Shown piece after piece: positions 25,597 through 36,302 of a DNA stretch of 64,000 bases. The notes beneath the pieces were generated by a model that was given only the letters and a program-made list of their open reading frames with translations, was not told the origin of the DNA and made no database searches. The translations under genes were made by a program, and so were the position numbers. The stretch's first letter is position 1. Each line of letters begins with the position of its first letter. The DNA comes from an uncultured Prevotellaceae bacterium. GTDB taxonomy: Bacteria > Bacteroidota > Bacteroidia > Bacteroidales > Muribaculaceae. The stretch spans positions 1-64,000 of the forward strand of contig ONJX01000015.1 of NCBI GenBank assembly GCA_900318255.1, written 5' to 3'.

Positions 25597-25940
25597 TACT
25601 TAATCTCCTCTCCTGATTTTTTAGAATAACGTACTTTCTTAACCACTTTGCCATTCTCATCGCGCTCAACCTTGAAGCCCACGCGGGTGGGGCGAGCGGT
25701 GCGACCGCTCTTGGGGTCAACCACATTGAGGTTAGACATGTGAATGGGGGCTTCCTTCTTGATAATGCCACCCTGTGGGTGCTGTGCATTAGGCTTGGTA
25801 CTCTTAGATACCATGTTGACACCTTCCACGATAGCGCGGTTCTTCTTAGCATCAATGCTCAAGACGCGACCAGTTTTACCCTTGTCGTCACCAGCGAGAA
25901 CATAGACAGTGTCGTCTTTCTTTATGTGTAACTTAGCCAT
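25596..25940 (-). CDS. rplX: 50S ribosomal protein L24
   Basis: 114 residues with the KOW motif [20 protein letters not shown] near the start. An early assembly protein of the large subunit. A slightly extended basic C-terminus is normal for the phylum. Confidence 0.96.
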   Translation of the reverse strand: MAKLHIKKDDTVYVLAGDDKGKTGRVLSIDAKKNRAIVEGVNMVSKSTKPNAQHPQGGIIKKEAPIHMSNLNVVDPKSGRTARPTRVGFKVERDENGKVVKKVRYSKKSGEEIK

Positions 25941-25969
25941 TTCTTAAATTGTTTTGCATTGTTTTGGGA

Positions 25970-26335
25970 TTACAGAACTTCGGGAGCCAGAGAGACAATC
26001 TTCATGTTAGTGGCACGCAGCTCACGGGCTACGGGGCCAAAGATGCGAGTTCCTCTCAACTCACCAGCGTTGGTAAGCAACACGCAAGCGTTGTCGTCGA
26101 AGCGAATGTAAGAACCATCCTGGCGACGGATCTCCTTCTTGGTTCTAACGACCACAGCACGCGATACTGTACCTTTCTTAATATCACTCGAAGGGATGGC
26201 GTTCTTAACGGTAACGACAATCATGTCGCCCACCGAAGCGTAACGGCGTCCGGTACCTCCAAGCACGCGAATGCACAGGACCTCCTTTGCACCGCTGTTG
26301 TCGGCAACTGTTAATCTGCTTTCTGCTTGAATCAT
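25970..26335 (-). CDS. rplN: 50S ribosomal protein L14
   Basis: 121 residues starting [20 protein letters not shown]; signature [17 protein letters not shown]. Forms a subunit bridge with 16S rRNA. Two bases after rpsQ. Confidence 0.98.
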   Translation of the reverse strand: MIQAESRLTVADNSGAKEVLCIRVLGGTGRRYASVGDMIVVTVKNAIPSSDIKKGTVSRAVVVRTKKEIRRQDGSYIRFDDNACVLLTNAGELRGTRIFGPVARELRATNMKIVSLAPEVL

Positions 26336-26337
26336 AA

Positions 26338-26598
26338 TTACTTAGCTTTTTCGATTATTTCAACTAATCTCCATCTCTTGGTTTTGCTCAGAGGGCGAGT
26401 CTCCATCAGGCGCACGGTGTCGCCAATGTTGCACTCGTTCTTCTCGTCGTGAGCGTGATATTTCTTTGTCTTGTTGACAAACTTTCCGTAGATTGGGTGT
26501 TTCTCTTTGTACTTCACTGTAACAGTGATAGTCTTGTCACCCTTGTTGCTTGAGACAACCCCAATTCTTTCTTTTCTTAAATTTCTCTTCTCTTCCAT
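26338..26598 (-). CDS. rpsQ: 30S ribosomal protein S17
   Basis: 86 residues, OB fold, with [19 protein letters not shown] and the signature [20 protein letters not shown]. Primary 16S rRNA-binding protein. Confidence 0.97.
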   Translation of the reverse strand: MEEKRNLRKERIGVVSSNKGDKTITVTVKYKEKHPIYGKFVNKTKKYHAHDEKNECNIGDTVRLMETRPLSKTKRWRLVEIIEKAK

Positions 26599-26624
26599 GT
26601 TATGGATGTTGTTAAATTTGGGGA

Positions 26625-26825
26625 TTACTTATTAATTTTGAGTTCACGAGCGCGGAGCTCGGTTTTCATGCGTGCGATGTCTCGACGGTCGAGTGTAATC
26701 TTGGCTGGGTTGTCGAGGGGCGAGATCGAGTGCTGTATCTTGAGCTGCACATAATCCTTCTCGGCTTGCTCCAGGCGGTCTTTGAGTTCCTTGTCGGTCA
26801 ACTCTCTCAATTCTTTATTCTTCAT
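26625..26825 (-). CDS. rpmC: 50S ribosomal protein L29
   Basis: 66 residues, a two-helix protein ([35 protein letters not shown]) near the polypeptide exit. Standard position between rplP and rpsQ. Confidence 0.95.
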   Translation of the reverse strand: MKNKELRELTDKELKDRLEQAEKDYVQLKIQHSISPLDNPAKITLDRRDIARMKTELRARELKINK

Positions 26826-26851
26826 AATTAATTGTCGTTATTTTTTTAAGA

Positions 26852-27286
26852 TTACACATTCTGTGATGGATCGTAGTCGTGACGAACGATGAACTTAGTG
26901 GGGATTGGAAGCTTTTGAGCTGCCAGGCGCAGAGCCTCTTTAGCAATCTCATAGCTAACGCCGTCAACCTCAATCAGGATGCAGCCTGGGAAGACGGGAG
27001 CAACATATCCAGCCACGTCGCCTTTACCTTTACCCATGCGCACGTCGGCAGGCTTGCGGGTGATAGGCTTGTGTGGGAAGATGCGTATCCAAATATTACC
27101 CTCGCGCTGCATGTAGCGTGTCACAGCCACACGGGCAGCCTCAATCTGGTGAGCGGTGATCCATTTCGACTCGAGAGCCTTGATGCCAAATGAGCCAAAA
27201 GACAACTGGCAGCCTCTCTTGCTGTACTGACGCACCTTACCATCGGAGGGTCTTCTGTATCTTAAACGTTTTGGTTGTTGTAACAT
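26852..27286 (-). CDS. rplP: 50S ribosomal protein L16
   Basis: 144 residues starting [20 protein letters not shown], with [20 protein letters not shown] and VRMGKGKGD. Organises the A-site tRNA elbow. Normal length. Confidence 0.98.
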   Translation of the reverse strand: MLQQPKRLRYRRPSDGKVRQYSKRGCQLSFGSFGIKALESKWITAHQIEAARVAVTRYMQREGNIWIRIFPHKPITRKPADVRMGKGKGDVAGYVAPVFPGCILIEVDGVSYEIAKEALRLAAQKLPIPTKFIVRHDYDPSQNV

Positions 27287-27317
27287 TTTCTTGTCTTGTT
27301 AAAAAATCAATTAATGA

Positions 27318-28040
27318 TTAACGGTTGCTTTTACGGTTGCGGAAACCACCACGGCGGTTGCCACCACCCTGACGACGGTCGTTGCTGCTGGCGAAGTTAG
27401 GAGCAAGGTCTTTCTTGCCATAAACCTCACCACGGCATATCCACACCTTCACGCCAATGAGACCCACCTTGGTGAGCGCTGGCACGAGAGCGTAGTCGAT
27501 GTCGGCACGCAGAGTGTGCAGTGGAGTGCGGCCTTCCTTGAACATCTCGGAGCGAGCCATCTCGGCGCCGTTGAGGCGTCCACTCACCTGCACCTTGATG
27601 CCCTCGGCGCCCAGGCGCATGGTAGAGGCGATAGCCATCTTCACAGCGCGGCGGTAGGCAATCTTGCCCTCAATCTGGCGAGCGATAGTGCTGGCCACGA
27701 TCTCGGCGTCGAGCTCGGGGCGCTTCACCTCATAGATATTGATTTGAACATCCTTGCTGGTGAGCTTCTTGAGCTCTTCCTTGAGGTTGTCAACATCCTT
27801 GCCACCCTTGCCAATGATTTGACCGGGGCGAGCGGTGCAGATGGTGATGGTCACCAGCTTGAGAGTTCTCTCGATTACGATGCGCGACACGCTAGCCTTA
27901 GCCAGACGCACGCTGAGATACTTGCGTATTTTGCTGTCTTCGAGCAGAGTATCTCCATAATTACTGCCACCAAACCAGTTGGAGTCCCAACCGCGGATGA
28001 TGCCTAAACGATTGCTGATTGGATTTACTTTCTGTCCCAT
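27318..28040 (-). CDS. rpsC: 30S ribosomal protein S3
   Basis: 240 residues: N-terminal [13 protein letters not shown], a type II KH domain with [10 protein letters not shown] near 78, and C-terminal S3 domain ([20 protein letters not shown]). A Gly/Arg-rich tail ([16 protein letters not shown]) ends the protein. Lines the mRNA entry channel. Confidence 0.98.
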   Translation of the reverse strand: MGQKVNPISNRLGIIRGWDSNWFGGSNYGDTLLEDSKIRKYLSVRLAKASVSRIVIERTLKLVTITICTARPGQIIGKGGKDVDNLKEELKKLTSKDVQINIYEVKRPELDAEIVASTIARQIEGKIAYRRAVKMAIASTMRLGAEGIKVQVSGRLNGAEMARSEMFKEGRTPLHTLRADIDYALVPALTKVGLIGVKVWICRGEVYGKKDLAPNFASSNDRRQGGGNRRGGFRNRKSNR

Positions 28041-28047
28041 ATCAAAA

Positions 28048-28455
28048 TTATGCGTCTTGTTGTTGGTTAATAGTGTCGAGATAGATAGTCACGTGGTTAG
28101 AACGCTTGCGGATGCGGTAGCCGCGTCCTTGAGGTGCTGGACGGAGGCGCTTGAGCATTGGAGCGCAATCTACGAAGATCGACTTGATGTAGAGCTCACC
28201 GTCTTCGGCTTTCTTACCATTCTTCTGCTCCCAGTTAGAGATAGCGCTCTTGAGCAGCTTCTCTACGTCGGCAGCAGCCTGCTTATTAGAAAAATGAAGG
28301 AGACCCAGGGCCCTGAAGGCTTCCTGTCCGCGCACCATGTCGGCCACGAGTCTCATCTTGCGAGGAGAGCTGGGCACGTTCTTGAGCCTTGCGCTGCACT
28401 GCTCACGGCGGGCTTCCTTGATTTTGTTGGCTGATTCTCTTTTTCTTTTACCCAT
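28048..28455 (-). CDS. rplV: 50S ribosomal protein L22
   Basis: 135 residues; signature [20 protein letters not shown] near the C-terminus, and a long hairpin that lines the exit tunnel. A basic N-terminal extension is present. Confidence 0.97.
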   Translation of the reverse strand: MGKRKRESANKIKEARREQCSARLKNVPSSPRKMRLVADMVRGQEAFRALGLLHFSNKQAAADVEKLLKSAISNWEQKNGKKAEDGELYIKSIFVDCAPMLKRLRPAPQGRGYRIRKRSNHVTIYLDTINQQQDA

Positions 28456-28500
28456 TGTATTTTAATTCTTTTTTTGTCAATGAATGTTCCCGGGTCCTAA

Positions 28501-28767
28501 TTACTTGTTGTTGCCGCTGTGTCCACGGAAGGTGCGAGTAGGAGCAAACTCTCCCAGCTTGTGGCCTACCATGTTCTCGGTTACGTAAACGGGAATAAAC
28601 TTGTTACCATTGTGCACTGCGATAGTGTGACCCACGAAGTCGGGCGAAATCATGCTGGCGCGAGACCAAGTCTTTACCACGGCCTTCTTTCCGCTCTCGT
28701 TCATAGCGTCAATCTTCTTCTCGAGCTTGACACAGATGTAAGGACCTTTTTTTAATGATCGACTCAT
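28501..28767 (-). CDS. rpsS: 30S ribosomal protein S19
   Basis: 88 residues starting [20 protein letters not shown]; signature [20 protein letters not shown]. Head of the 30S subunit, with S13. Confidence 0.98.
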   Translation of the reverse strand: MSRSLKKGPYICVKLEKKIDAMNESGKKAVVKTWSRASMISPDFVGHTIAVHNGNKFIPVYVTENMVGHKLGEFAPTRTFRGHSGNNK

Positions 28768-28786
28768 AGTTTAAACTTTAATCAAA

Positions 28787-29611
28787 TTACTTCTTTCTTC
28801 TTTCAATAATGTACTTAGAAGATGCCTTCTTAGGAGCACGGGTCTTAAGTCCCTTGGCATAGATGCCAGTGCGTGAGCGTGGGTGACCACCTGATTGACG
28901 GCCTTCACCACCACCCATTGGGTGGTCAACAGGGTTCATGACAACACCACGGTTGTGAGGACGGCGACCCAGCCAGCGCGAGCGTCCGGCCTTACCCGAC
29001 TGCTCAAGAGCATGGTCGCTGTTGCCAACCACACCCACTGTAGCGCGGCATGCTGCAAGTATCTTGCGAGTCTCACCCGAAGGTAATTTGATGATAGCGT
29101 AGGTGCCCTCACGCGAGGTGAGCTGGGCAAAGGTGCCTGCGCTGCGAGCAATGCGTGCTCCCTGGCCGGGACGCATCTCGATGTTGTGAATTAAAGTACC
29201 AACAGGAATGTTACTTAGTGGAAGCGCGTTTCCCACTTCGGGGGCCACGTTCTCACCGCTTTCTACCATATCGCCCACGTTGAGTCCGTTAGGAGCGATG
29301 ATGTAAGCCTTAAAGCCATCTACATAGTAAAGCAGCGCAATGCGAGCCGAGCGGTTAGGATCGTACTCTATCGACTTTACGCGAGCTGGCACACCGTCTT
29401 TATTTCTCTTGAAGTCGATGATACGATAGCGACGCTTGTGGCCACCACCACGGTAATAAGAGGTGCGGTGACCCTCGTTGTTGCGACCGCCAGTCTTGCG
29501 CAGTCCGACTGTAAGAGACTTCTCTGGTGTAGTGCTTGTGATGTTGTCAAATACACCAATAATCTTGTGTCTTTGCCCCGGTGTTGTGGGCTTGAATTTT
29601 CTTACTGCCAT
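28787..29611 (-). CDS. rplB: 50S ribosomal protein L2
   Basis: 274 residues with the peptidyl-transferase-associated C-terminal signature ([20 protein letters not shown]) and GRRPHNRG. A core, highly conserved large-subunit protein. Normal length. Confidence 0.98.
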   Translation of the reverse strand: MAVRKFKPTTPGQRHKIIGVFDNITSTTPEKSLTVGLRKTGGRNNEGHRTSYYRGGGHKRRYRIIDFKRNKDGVPARVKSIEYDPNRSARIALLYYVDGFKAYIIAPNGLNVGDMVESGENVAPEVGNALPLSNIPVGTLIHNIEMRPGQGARIARSAGTFAQLTSREGTYAIIKLPSGETRKILAACRATVGVVGNSDHALEQSGKAGRSRWLGRRPHNRGVVMNPVDHPMGGGEGRQSGGHPRSRTGIYAKGLKTRAPKKASSKYIIERRKK

Positions 29612-29619
29612 TTTATTAA

Positions 29620-29910
29620 TTATAAGTTGCTATAGAAATCAATAGTTTGTCCTTCGGCAAGGGTCACGACAGCTTTCTTGTAAGCTGCTGTAGCGCCGCG
29701 CTGGATGCCGGTGCGAGTGTAACGCTGTTTCTTCTTGCCGTCGTAGTTCATAGTCTTAATCTCAACCACCTTAACGTCATAGAGCTCCTCGATCAAGTCG
29801 CGGATCTGATATTTGTTAGCCTCGGGAGATACCTTGAACGAAAAACGGTTAGTCTTCTCGCTGATGGCGTTAGCCTTCTCGCTTACGATAGGAATGATTT
29901 GAATATCCAT
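29620..29910 (-). CDS. rplW: 50S ribosomal protein L23
   Basis: 96 residues (begins [20 protein letters not shown], contains [20 protein letters not shown]). Sits at the tunnel exit and docks trigger factor and SRP. Nine bases before rplB. Confidence 0.96.
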   Translation of the reverse strand: MDIQIIPIVSEKANAISEKTNRFSFKVSPEANKYQIRDLIEELYDVKVVEIKTMNYDGKKKQRYTRTGIQRGATAAYKKAVVTLAEGQTIDFYSNL

Positions 29911-29936
29911 TGTTGTTATATCTCTCCTTAAGATGA

Positions 29937-30560
29937 TTAAAATTTGTTCATAACTTCGATGCTACTCTCGGTAACAATCATAGCACGGTTGTTGAGCACG
30001 CAATAAGTGTTGAGGTCGCGGGCGGTATAGACCTGAGCGGTCTCCACATTGCGGGCCGACATATACACGTTCTTCTTGATGTCCTCAAGAACGAGGAGCA
30101 CTTTCTTGCCGTCGAGGTTCAGAGCCTTGGTGATGGCTACGAAGTCCTTAGTCTTGGGTGCTGCGAAATCGAAGTCCTCTACTACTACGATCTGGTTGTT
30201 TTGAGCCTTGTAGGTGAGTGCCGAGCGGCGAGCAAGGTCTTTAACCTTCTTGTTGAGCTTAGTGTAATAGTTGCGTGGACGTGGACCGAAGACACGACCT
30301 CCACCGTGGAACAGAGGCGACTTGATGTCACCGTGGCGTGCGCCGCCACCGCCCTTCTGGCGTCCGAGCTTCTTGGTAGAGCCCATAATCTCACTTCTCT
30401 CCTTTGACTTGTGTGTGCCCTGGCGCTGGTTGCCCAGATATTGTTTCACACTCAGGTAAACGGCGTGCTCGTTAGGCTCGGCGATAGCAAACACCTCGTC
30501 GTTAAGAGTCACCTTCTTACCTGTATCCTGACCATTAATGTTATATACTGCTAGTTCCAT
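29937..30560 (-). CDS. rplD: 50S ribosomal protein L4
   Basis: 207 residues with the tunnel loop ([20 protein letters not shown]) and C-terminal Rossmann-like domain. In many bacteria L4 also represses the S10 operon; the sequence here does not show whether that applies. Three bases after rplC. Confidence 0.97.
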   Translation of the reverse strand: MELAVYNINGQDTGKKVTLNDEVFAIAEPNEHAVYLSVKQYLGNQRQGTHKSKERSEIMGSTKKLGRQKGGGGARHGDIKSPLFHGGGRVFGPRPRNYYTKLNKKVKDLARRSALTYKAQNNQIVVVEDFDFAAPKTKDFVAITKALNLDGKKVLLVLEDIKKNVYMSARNVETAQVYTARDLNTYCVLNNRAMIVTESSIEVMNKF

Positions 30561-30563
30561 AGT

Positions 30564-31181
30564 TTACTTCAAGATTGAAATGATTGAACCTTTGCTACCT
30601 GGAACCGAGCCCTTCACGATGAGAAGGTTGTTCTCAGGCAAAATCTTAATAATCTCAAGATTTTGAACAGTAACTCTCTCATTACCCATTTGTCCGGCCA
30701 TGCGCATGCCTTTGAACACTTTAGCTGGGTAAGAACATGCACCGATAGAACCGGGTGCACGGAAGCGGTCGTCCTGACCGTGGGTCTTCTGGCCTACGCC
30801 ACCAAAACCGTGGCGCTTCACTACGCCCTGGAATCCTTTACCCTTGGAGATTCCAATCACGTCAACATAGTGGTCGTCATTGAAGAATTCAACGGTGAAC
30901 ACGTCACCCATGTTGTACTCACCTTCAAAACCTTTGAACTCGGCCAAGTGTCGTTGTGGCTTTACTCCAGCCTTCTTGAAGTGACCTGCCTCGGGCTTGG
31001 TAGTGTGCTTGTCCTTCTTCTCGATGAAGCCAAGCTGCAAAGCCTCATAGCCGTCTTTTTCAACAGTTTTCACTTGAGTAACTACACAAGGACCTACTTC
31101 GATAACAGTGCACGGCACGTTCTTGCCGTCGGCACTGAAAACGGATGTCATTCCGATTTTCTTTCCTAATAATCCTGGCAT
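30564..31181 (-). CDS. rplC: 50S ribosomal protein L3
   Basis: 205 residues starting [15 protein letters not shown], with the central loop [20 protein letters not shown] that reaches the peptidyl-transferase centre. Includes [20 protein letters not shown]. Confidence 0.98.
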   Translation of the reverse strand: MPGLLGKKIGMTSVFSADGKNVPCTVIEVGPCVVTQVKTVEKDGYEALQLGFIEKKDKHTTKPEAGHFKKAGVKPQRHLAEFKGFEGEYNMGDVFTVEFFNDDHYVDVIGISKGKGFQGVVKRHGFGGVGQKTHGQDDRFRAPGSIGACSYPAKVFKGMRMAGQMGNERVTVQNLEIIKILPENNLLIVKGSVPGSKGSIISILK

Positions 31182-31259
31182 TTCTCTTAAATTTTAAAAA
31201 TTACTTACTTTTAATCACTGTGGATTGGTTAATAAATGCTTGGTGCGATGCGATTGTCA

Positions 31260-31565
31260 CTACACCTTGATCTCAACTTCTACGCCGCTGGGCAGCTCAA
31301 GCTTCATCAGCGCGTCAACGGTCTTGGCTGTTGAGCTGTAGATGTCGATGAGACGCTTGTAGGCACTCAGTTGGAACTGCTCGCGCGACTTCTTGTTAAC
31401 GAAGGTCGAGCGGTTTACAGTGAAGATGCGCTTGTGAGTGGGCAGGGGTATAGGACCGCTAACCACGGCGCCAGTGCTCTTAACTGTTCTGACAATCTTC
31501 TCGGCCGACTTGTCAACCAAGTTGTGATCGTAAGATTTTAGTTTAATTCTGATTTTTTGGCTCAT
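31260..31565 (-). CDS. rpsJ: 30S ribosomal protein S10
   Basis: 101 residues with [20 protein letters not shown] and [17 protein letters not shown]. Small-subunit head protein that also binds NusB/NusG in other bacteria. Directly follows fusA: tuf, usually present here in Proteobacteria, is absent. Confidence 0.98.
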   Translation of the reverse strand: MSQKIRIKLKSYDHNLVDKSAEKIVRTVKSTGAVVSGPIPLPTHKRIFTVNRSTFVNKKSREQFQLSAYKRLIDIYSSTAKTVDALMKLELPSGVEVEIKV

Positions 31566-31583
31566 ATTTGTTTAAAAATAAAG

Positions 31584-33707
31584 TTATTTCAGTAAATCTA
31601 CTCTACCACCCACCTGCTCGAGCACCTTCTTGGCTATTGCGGTGCTCACTTGCGCAAAGTGAGAGAACGACATTGTGGAAGTGGCGCGGCCCGATGTGAT
31701 GGTTCTCAAGGCAGTCACATAGCCAAACATCTCGGCCAGCGGGGCCGTTGCCTTGACGATGCGGCAGCCGGTGCGGCTGGTCTCCATGCCCAGCACCTGG
31801 CCACGGCGCTTGTTGAGGTCGCCTATCACGTCGCCCATGTTCTCCTCGGGAGTCACCACCTCTACCTTCATGATTGGCTCCATGAGCACAGGACCTGCCT
31901 GGGCGCAAGCGCGACGGAAGGCCTGGATGGCGCAAATCTCAAACGAGAGCTGGTCGCTGTCAACGGGATGGTAGCTGCCATCGATAACGGTGACCTTGAG
32001 GCGCTCCACGGGGAAATTGGCAAGCACGCCGTTCTTCATGGCGGTGGTGAAGCCTTTCTGGATGGCGGGGATATACTCCTTGGGGATGTTTCCGCCCTTC
32101 ACCTCGTCGATGAACTGGAGGCTGCCCTCGAAGTCGTCGTCGGCAGGCTCCACGCGGCAGATGATGTCGGCAAACTTGCCACGACCACCAGTCTGCTTCT
32201 TGAACACCTCACGCAGCTCCACGCTCTTGGTGATGGCCTCCTTGTAGCTCACCTGTGGCAAGCCCTGGTTGCACTCCACCTTGAACTCACGGCGCAGGCG
32301 GTCGATGATGATGTCGAGGTGAAGCTCACCCATGCCGCGGATGATGGTCTGGCCGGTCTCCTCGTTGGTCTCCACCTGGAAGGTGGGGTCCTCCTCGGCG
32401 AGCTTCTGCAAGCCCACGCCCAGGCGGTCGAGGTCGTTCTGAGTCTTTGGCTCCACGGCGATGCCTATCACGGGCTCGGGGAAGTCCATAGCCTCAAGCA
32501 CGATGGGGCGGCGCTCATCACACAGGGTGTCGCCGGTGCGCACATCCTTGAAGCCCACTCCAGCGCCAATGTCGCCACACCCGATGGTCTCCATGGGGTT
32601 CTGGTGGTTGCTGTGCATCTGGAACAGGCGCGAGATGCGCTCCTTCTTGCCCGAGCGGGAGTTGAAGACATAGCTGCCGGCGTCGATCTGTCCCGAATAC
32701 ACGCGGAAGAACACCAGTCGTCCCACATAGGGGTCGGTGGCAATCTTGAACACCAGCGCGCACATGGGCTCCTCAAAGAGGGGGCGGCGAGCCTCCACCT
32801 TGTCGGGGTCGTCGATGGCGTGACCGGTAACCTCGCTGGCATCCTCGGGGCTGGGGAGGTAGGCGCACACTGCGTCGAGCAGCGGCTGCACTCCCTTGTT
32901 CTTGAACGAGCTGCCGCACAGCATTGGCACGATTTCCATCTGCAATGTGGCGTTGCGCAGCGCGCTCTTAATCTCGGCCTCGGTGATGGTGGTGGGGTCA
33001 TCGAAGTATTTTGCCATCAGGTCGTCGTCAAACTCGGCGATCTTCTCGAGCATCTCGTCGCGGTACTGCTGGCACTCGTCGAGCATGTCGGCAGGAATGT
33101 CCTCTACCGAGTACTCTGCGCCCATGGTCTCGTCGTGCCAGTAGAGCGCTTTCATCCTCACCAGGTCAACAACGCCCTTGAAGTTCTCCTCGGCGCCGAT
33201 GGGCAACTCGATGGGGCATGGGTTAGCGCCCAGCACGTCGTGCAGCTGGCGGGCTACCTCCAGGTAGTTAGCGCCGGCACGGTCCATCTTGTTGACATAG
33301 GCAATGCGAGGCACGTTATACTTGTCGGCCTGACGCCACACTGTCTCGCTCTGAGGCTCCACGCCTCCCACGGCACAGAATGTGGCGATGGCACCGTCGA
33401 GCACTCTCAGCGAGCGCTCCACCTCTACGGTGAAGTCAACGTGTCCTGGGGTGTCGATAAGGTTGATTTTGTACTTCTTGTCGTCATAGGTCCAGAAAGC
33501 TGTGGTAGCGGCCGAAGTGATGGTGATGCCACGCTCCTGTTCCTGAACCATCCAGTCCATAGTAGCGGCACCATCATGCACCTCACCAATCTTGTGGGTG
33601 AGGCCAGTGTAGAACAATATGCGCTCTGAAGTAGTGGTCTTACCGGCATCAATGTGAGCCATGATGCCGATGTTGCGTGTCATCTTCAGGTTGTCGTCAG
33701 CTTTCAT
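31584..33707 (-). CDS. fusA: elongation factor G
   Basis: 707 residues, a translocation GTPase. G1 AHIDAGKTT near 17, effector region GITITSAA near 60, G3 DTPGHVDF near 87, G4 NKMD near 140, and domains II-V complete, with SKGRASYSM-like domain IV replaced by [17 protein letters not shown] near the C-terminus. A typical full-length EF-G of the operon type. Nineteen bases before rpsJ; long open frames on the opposite strand are codon-bias shadows. Confidence 0.98.
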   Translation of the reverse strand: MKADDNLKMTRNIGIMAHIDAGKTTTSERILFYTGLTHKIGEVHDGAATMDWMVQEQERGITITSAATTAFWTYDDKKYKINLIDTPGHVDFTVEVERSLRVLDGAIATFCAVGGVEPQSETVWRQADKYNVPRIAYVNKMDRAGANYLEVARQLHDVLGANPCPIELPIGAEENFKGVVDLVRMKALYWHDETMGAEYSVEDIPADMLDECQQYRDEMLEKIAEFDDDLMAKYFDDPTTITEAEIKSALRNATLQMEIVPMLCGSSFKNKGVQPLLDAVCAYLPSPEDASEVTGHAIDDPDKVEARRPLFEEPMCALVFKIATDPYVGRLVFFRVYSGQIDAGSYVFNSRSGKKERISRLFQMHSNHQNPMETIGCGDIGAGVGFKDVRTGDTLCDERRPIVLEAMDFPEPVIGIAVEPKTQNDLDRLGVGLQKLAEEDPTFQVETNEETGQTIIRGMGELHLDIIIDRLRREFKVECNQGLPQVSYKEAITKSVELREVFKKQTGGRGKFADIICRVEPADDDFEGSLQFIDEVKGGNIPKEYIPAIQKGFTTAMKNGVLANFPVERLKVTVIDGSYHPVDSDQLSFEICAIQAFRRACAQAGPVLMEPIMKVEVVTPEENMGDVIGDLNKRRGQVLGMETSRTGCRIVKATAPLAEMFGYVTALRTITSGRATSTMSFSHFAQVSTAIAKKVLEQVGGRVDLLK

Positions 33708-33730
33708 CTTCTATGATTCCTTTTTTTCAA

Positions 33731-34207
33731 TTAAAACCTGAAGTGAGCAAAAGCACGGTTAGCCTCGGCCATGCGGTGCATGTCCTCCTTGCGCTTGAAG
33801 GCGCCACCCTGCTCATTGTAAGCATCCATAATCTCGGCAGCGAGCTTGTCGGCCATAGTCTTGCCGCCGCGCTTGCGTGCGAAGTTGATCATGTTCTTCA
33901 TCGATATAGACTCCTTGCGGTCGGGGCGAATCTCGGTAGGAACCTGGAATGTAGCGCCACCGATGCGGCGAGATTTAACCTCCACCTGAGGGGTAATCTT
34001 CTCGAGTGCCTCTTTCCAAATCTCAAGAGGAGCTTTCTCTACATCGTTCATCTTGCCACCCACGAGGTCGAGGGCGCTGTAGAAGATGCGGTAAGAAGTG
34101 TTCTTCTTACCATCCAACATTAGGTGATTGACGAATTTCGAAACTCGCACGTCACCGAACTTAGGATCGGGCAAAATGATCCTTTTCTTTGGCTTAGCCT
34201 TTCTCAT
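33731..34207 (-). CDS. rpsG: 30S ribosomal protein S7
   Basis: 158 residues starting [20 protein letters not shown]; assembly initiator of the 30S head and E-site contact. Located 23 bases before fusA. Confidence 0.98.
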   Translation of the reverse strand: MRKAKPKKRIILPDPKFGDVRVSKFVNHLMLDGKKNTSYRIFYSALDLVGGKMNDVEKAPLEIWKEALEKITPQVEVKSRRIGGATFQVPTEIRPDRKESISMKNMINFARKRGGKTMADKLAAEIMDAYNEQGGAFKRKEDMHRMAEANRAFAHFRF

Positions 34208-34370
34208 TTTTTCTTAATGTAATTGTAGTTTTTGTCCGCTTGGTTGTTTGCTTCTTTGTTCTTCAACGGCCGACTCTTCGGTCCATTTACTCAACCCAAA
34301 TAAATCAATCCAATAATCAAAAACTAAGTTTCTAAATTTTTTGTCTTTTTAGTAAAAATTGGTCTGCTCT

Positions 34371-34754
34371 TTACTTCTTGGCGGCCTTAGGACGCTTAGC
34401 GCCATATTTTGAGCGGCGCTGGGTGCGGCCTGCCACGCCAGCAGTGTCGAGGGTGCCACGCACGATGTGGTAACGAACGCCGGGGAGGTCTTTCACACGG
34501 CCACCGCGAACCATCACGATGGAGTGCTCCTGAAGGTTGTGACCCTCGCCAGGAATGTAAGAGTTCACCTCTTTACCGTTAGTTAATCTCACGCGTGCTA
34601 CTTTGCGCATTGCCGAGTTTGGCTTCTTGGGGGTGGTGGTGTAAACACGCACGCACACGCCACGACGCTGTGGGCAAGAATCCAAAGCAGGCGACTTGCT
34701 GGTAGTCTCCAGTGAAGTGCGACCTTTTCTTACTAATTGCTGAATTGTTGGCAT
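34371..34754 (-). CDS. rpsL: 30S ribosomal protein S12
   Basis: 127 residues, decoding-centre protein. [20 protein letters not shown] includes the K43-equivalent lysine tied to streptomycin response, and a second loop ([15 protein letters not shown]) holds K88's equivalent; both are wild type. First gene of the block, downstream of a clear promoter and a roughly 140-nt leader. A 163-bp gap separates it from rpsG, with no gene. Confidence 0.98.
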   Translation of the reverse strand: MPTIQQLVRKGRTSLETTSKSPALDSCPQRRGVCVRVYTTTPKKPNSAMRKVARVRLTNGKEVNSYIPGEGHNLQEHSIVMVRGGRVKDLPGVRYHIVRGTLDTAGVAGRTQRRSKYGAKRPKAAKK

Positions 34755-34900
34755 CTTAGTTTAGTTTTTTACTTTGTTTGAAAATTTAATTATTACTTAG
34801 CTTCTAAAATGCCCTTTGGGAATTGCGCAGTCCTATTCATCTCTCACTAAATCAGTGATTTAGCCAAAGCAACAGGACGCTTTTTGCCCAAAAAGCGATG

Positions 34901-34932
34901 CAAAGTTACTAACTAATCCTCTAATAACCAAA
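34901..34932 (-). promoter_or_regulatory. promoter of the str-S10-spc-alpha block
   Basis: TTTG at 34932-34929, a 20-bp spacer and -7 box TAACTTTG at 34908-34901 on the minus strand, matching the Bacteroidales consensus. It would give an mRNA leader of roughly 140 nt before rpsL. The rest of 34755-35042 holds no gene. Confidence 0.75.
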
Positions 34933-35042
34933 TGTTTTTATCCCTCAAAAGTCAGCATTTCACCCCTTTAAATATAATGTAAACTCCCCAAAAACACCTA
35001 ACTAGATAGATTTCAGGGAGTTTGCAAATATTGGATTTTTTC

Positions 35043-35621
35043 TCAGAATCCTAAAGATTTAACTTTATTTAACCTTACACCCTCTTTATCCTTCTCGCTG
35101 AGCAGCCTCTGTGCCGGGTCTATCTGCCAGTCGATGCCCAGGTCGGGGTCGTCATGGGCTATGGTCATCTCGCTCTGGGGGGCATATACGTTATCAACCT
35201 TATACTGGAACTGAGCCACGTCGCTCAGCACCACAAAGCCATGGGCGAAGCCGCGGGGGATGAACAACTGCTCGCCACCCTCGTGCGAGAGCTCCACAGC
35301 CACATGCTTGCCCCAAGTGGGGCTGCCCGAACGCAGGTCGAGCGCCACGTCGAGCACACGCCCCTGCGACACCCTCACCAGCTTGGCCTGGCTCCACTCG
35401 CCGCGCTGCAGGTGCAAGCCACGCAGCACGCCGCGGCGCGAGAGCGACTCGTTGTCTTGAACAAAGCACACCTTGCCCACATGAGCCTCAAACTCCTGCC
35501 GCTTCCACGTCTCGCTGAAGTAGCCTCGGCTGTCGCCGTAGCGCTGTGGCTTGATGAGCCACACTCCCTTGATGTCTAATTCTTGAAATTCCATCTCCTC
35601 AATGTTGCGTGCAGCCGTCAT
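35043..35621 (-). CDS. rfbC: dTDP-4-dehydrorhamnose 3,5-epimerase (RmlC-type)
   Basis: 192 residues, cupin epimerase of dTDP-rhamnose synthesis for surface polysaccharides. Visible: GDSRGYFSETW (about 30-40), VLRGLHLQRG with catalytic His near 73, and FIPRGFAHGF near 127. The residue set looks intact. Start chosen at MTAARNIEEM; an internal MEFQELDI at 35594 fits the family's N-terminus but has a poorly spaced ribosome-binding site. No other rml genes adjoin it; the neighbours are ribosomal and GlmU-like. Confidence 0.9.
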   Translation of the reverse strand: MTAARNIEEMEFQELDIKGVWLIKPQRYGDSRGYFSETWKRQEFEAHVGKVCFVQDNESLSRRGVLRGLHLQRGEWSQAKLVRVSQGRVLDVALDLRSGSPTWGKHVAVELSHEGGEQLFIPRGFAHGFVVLSDVAQFQYKVDNVYAPQSEMTIAHDDPDLGIDWQIDPAQRLLSEKDKEGVRLNKVKSLGF

Positions 35622-36009
35622 TAATCGGTCACACCTTATTATTATATATAAGCAGGTTATAAAATCGATAACCGCTGCAAAGTTACAAAACTTTTAGCAC
35701 CTCACCTTTAGCACATGACAAAAAAGTTAAAAAATTATTCCTAGACAGCTGAGTCCACTTAAAAAAATAAAAGCACACGAATTAAACTAATTACAACGAA
35801 TTATATTTTGTTGATATTCAACTTGATGGGTTTGTCTTCTTTTGTTGGTTTAGTTGTTATTCAGTTATGTGAGCTGTTTATATAACGCTGATATTGAGGT
35901 TGTAATCTCATTTTAGAAACTTGAGTGTCAGTAGTGCCAAAAGCAAGCAAAACAAAAAAATTAAAGCCCTAATTTTTCAGTAGCAAAAAAAGTGCAATTA
36001 AGAGAGAAA

Positions 36010-36042
36010 ATGAAACAATGGGGTCAGACCCCGATGTTTCAT
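36010..36042. repeat. palindrome with GGGGTC/GACCCC core
   Basis: ATGAAACAATGGGGTC, one base, then GACCCCGATGTTTCAT: 14 of 16 positions pair. No T-run follows, so it resembles a repetitive extragenic palindrome more than a terminator. Confidence 0.65.
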
Positions 36043-36080
36043 AAGACAAGTCGGAGACTTGGCGGTGTGCGAAGCACATT

Positions 36081-36111
36081 GTGCGCTCCAGCTCGCAGAG
36101 CTGGGGCGCAC
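36081..36111. repeat. 14-bp stem hairpin with 3-base loop
   Basis: GTGCGCTCCAGCTC, loop GCA, GAGCTGGGGCGCAC: 13 of 14 pairs are Watson-Crick and the other is T-G. No flanking T-run. It lies 39 bp from the preceding palindrome. Confidence 0.65.
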
Positions 36112-36241
36112 TGTGTGTCAAACGGTGCATCTAATGCTGCACGTCGCAAGATGTGCAGTAGTTAATCGAGCTACCTAGGTGAACATGAAATCTCGCCACC
36201 GGTGCGCTCGCTAACGCGAAGCATTGATTTTGAAAGAAAAA

Positions 36242-36273
36242 CTTGGCACTTGTAGAAAAAAACGCTACTTTTG
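36242..36273 (+). promoter_or_regulatory. promoter of the GlmU-like gene
   Basis: CTTG at 36242-36245, a 20-bp spacer and TACTTTTG at 36266-36273, about 30 bp before the ATG at 36303. Confidence 0.65.
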
Positions 36274-36302
36274 CAGCCTGAAAATCACAAAACGCACACA
36301 CT

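Larger units (their letters stand above)
35622..36241. other. gene-free 620-bp stretch with palindromes
   Basis: No convincing gene on either strand between rfbC and the GlmU-like gene. A -7-like TAACTTTG reading left (35685-35678) could serve rfbC. The right part has strong palindromes (36010-36042 and 36081-36111) and a weaker one near 36135-36156. The central part is AT-rich. Confidence 0.6.

Noticed and set aside
31650..33629. 659-codon open frame on the plus strand
   Set aside because: It is antisense to fusA and arises from codon bias of that gene; no recognisable domain.
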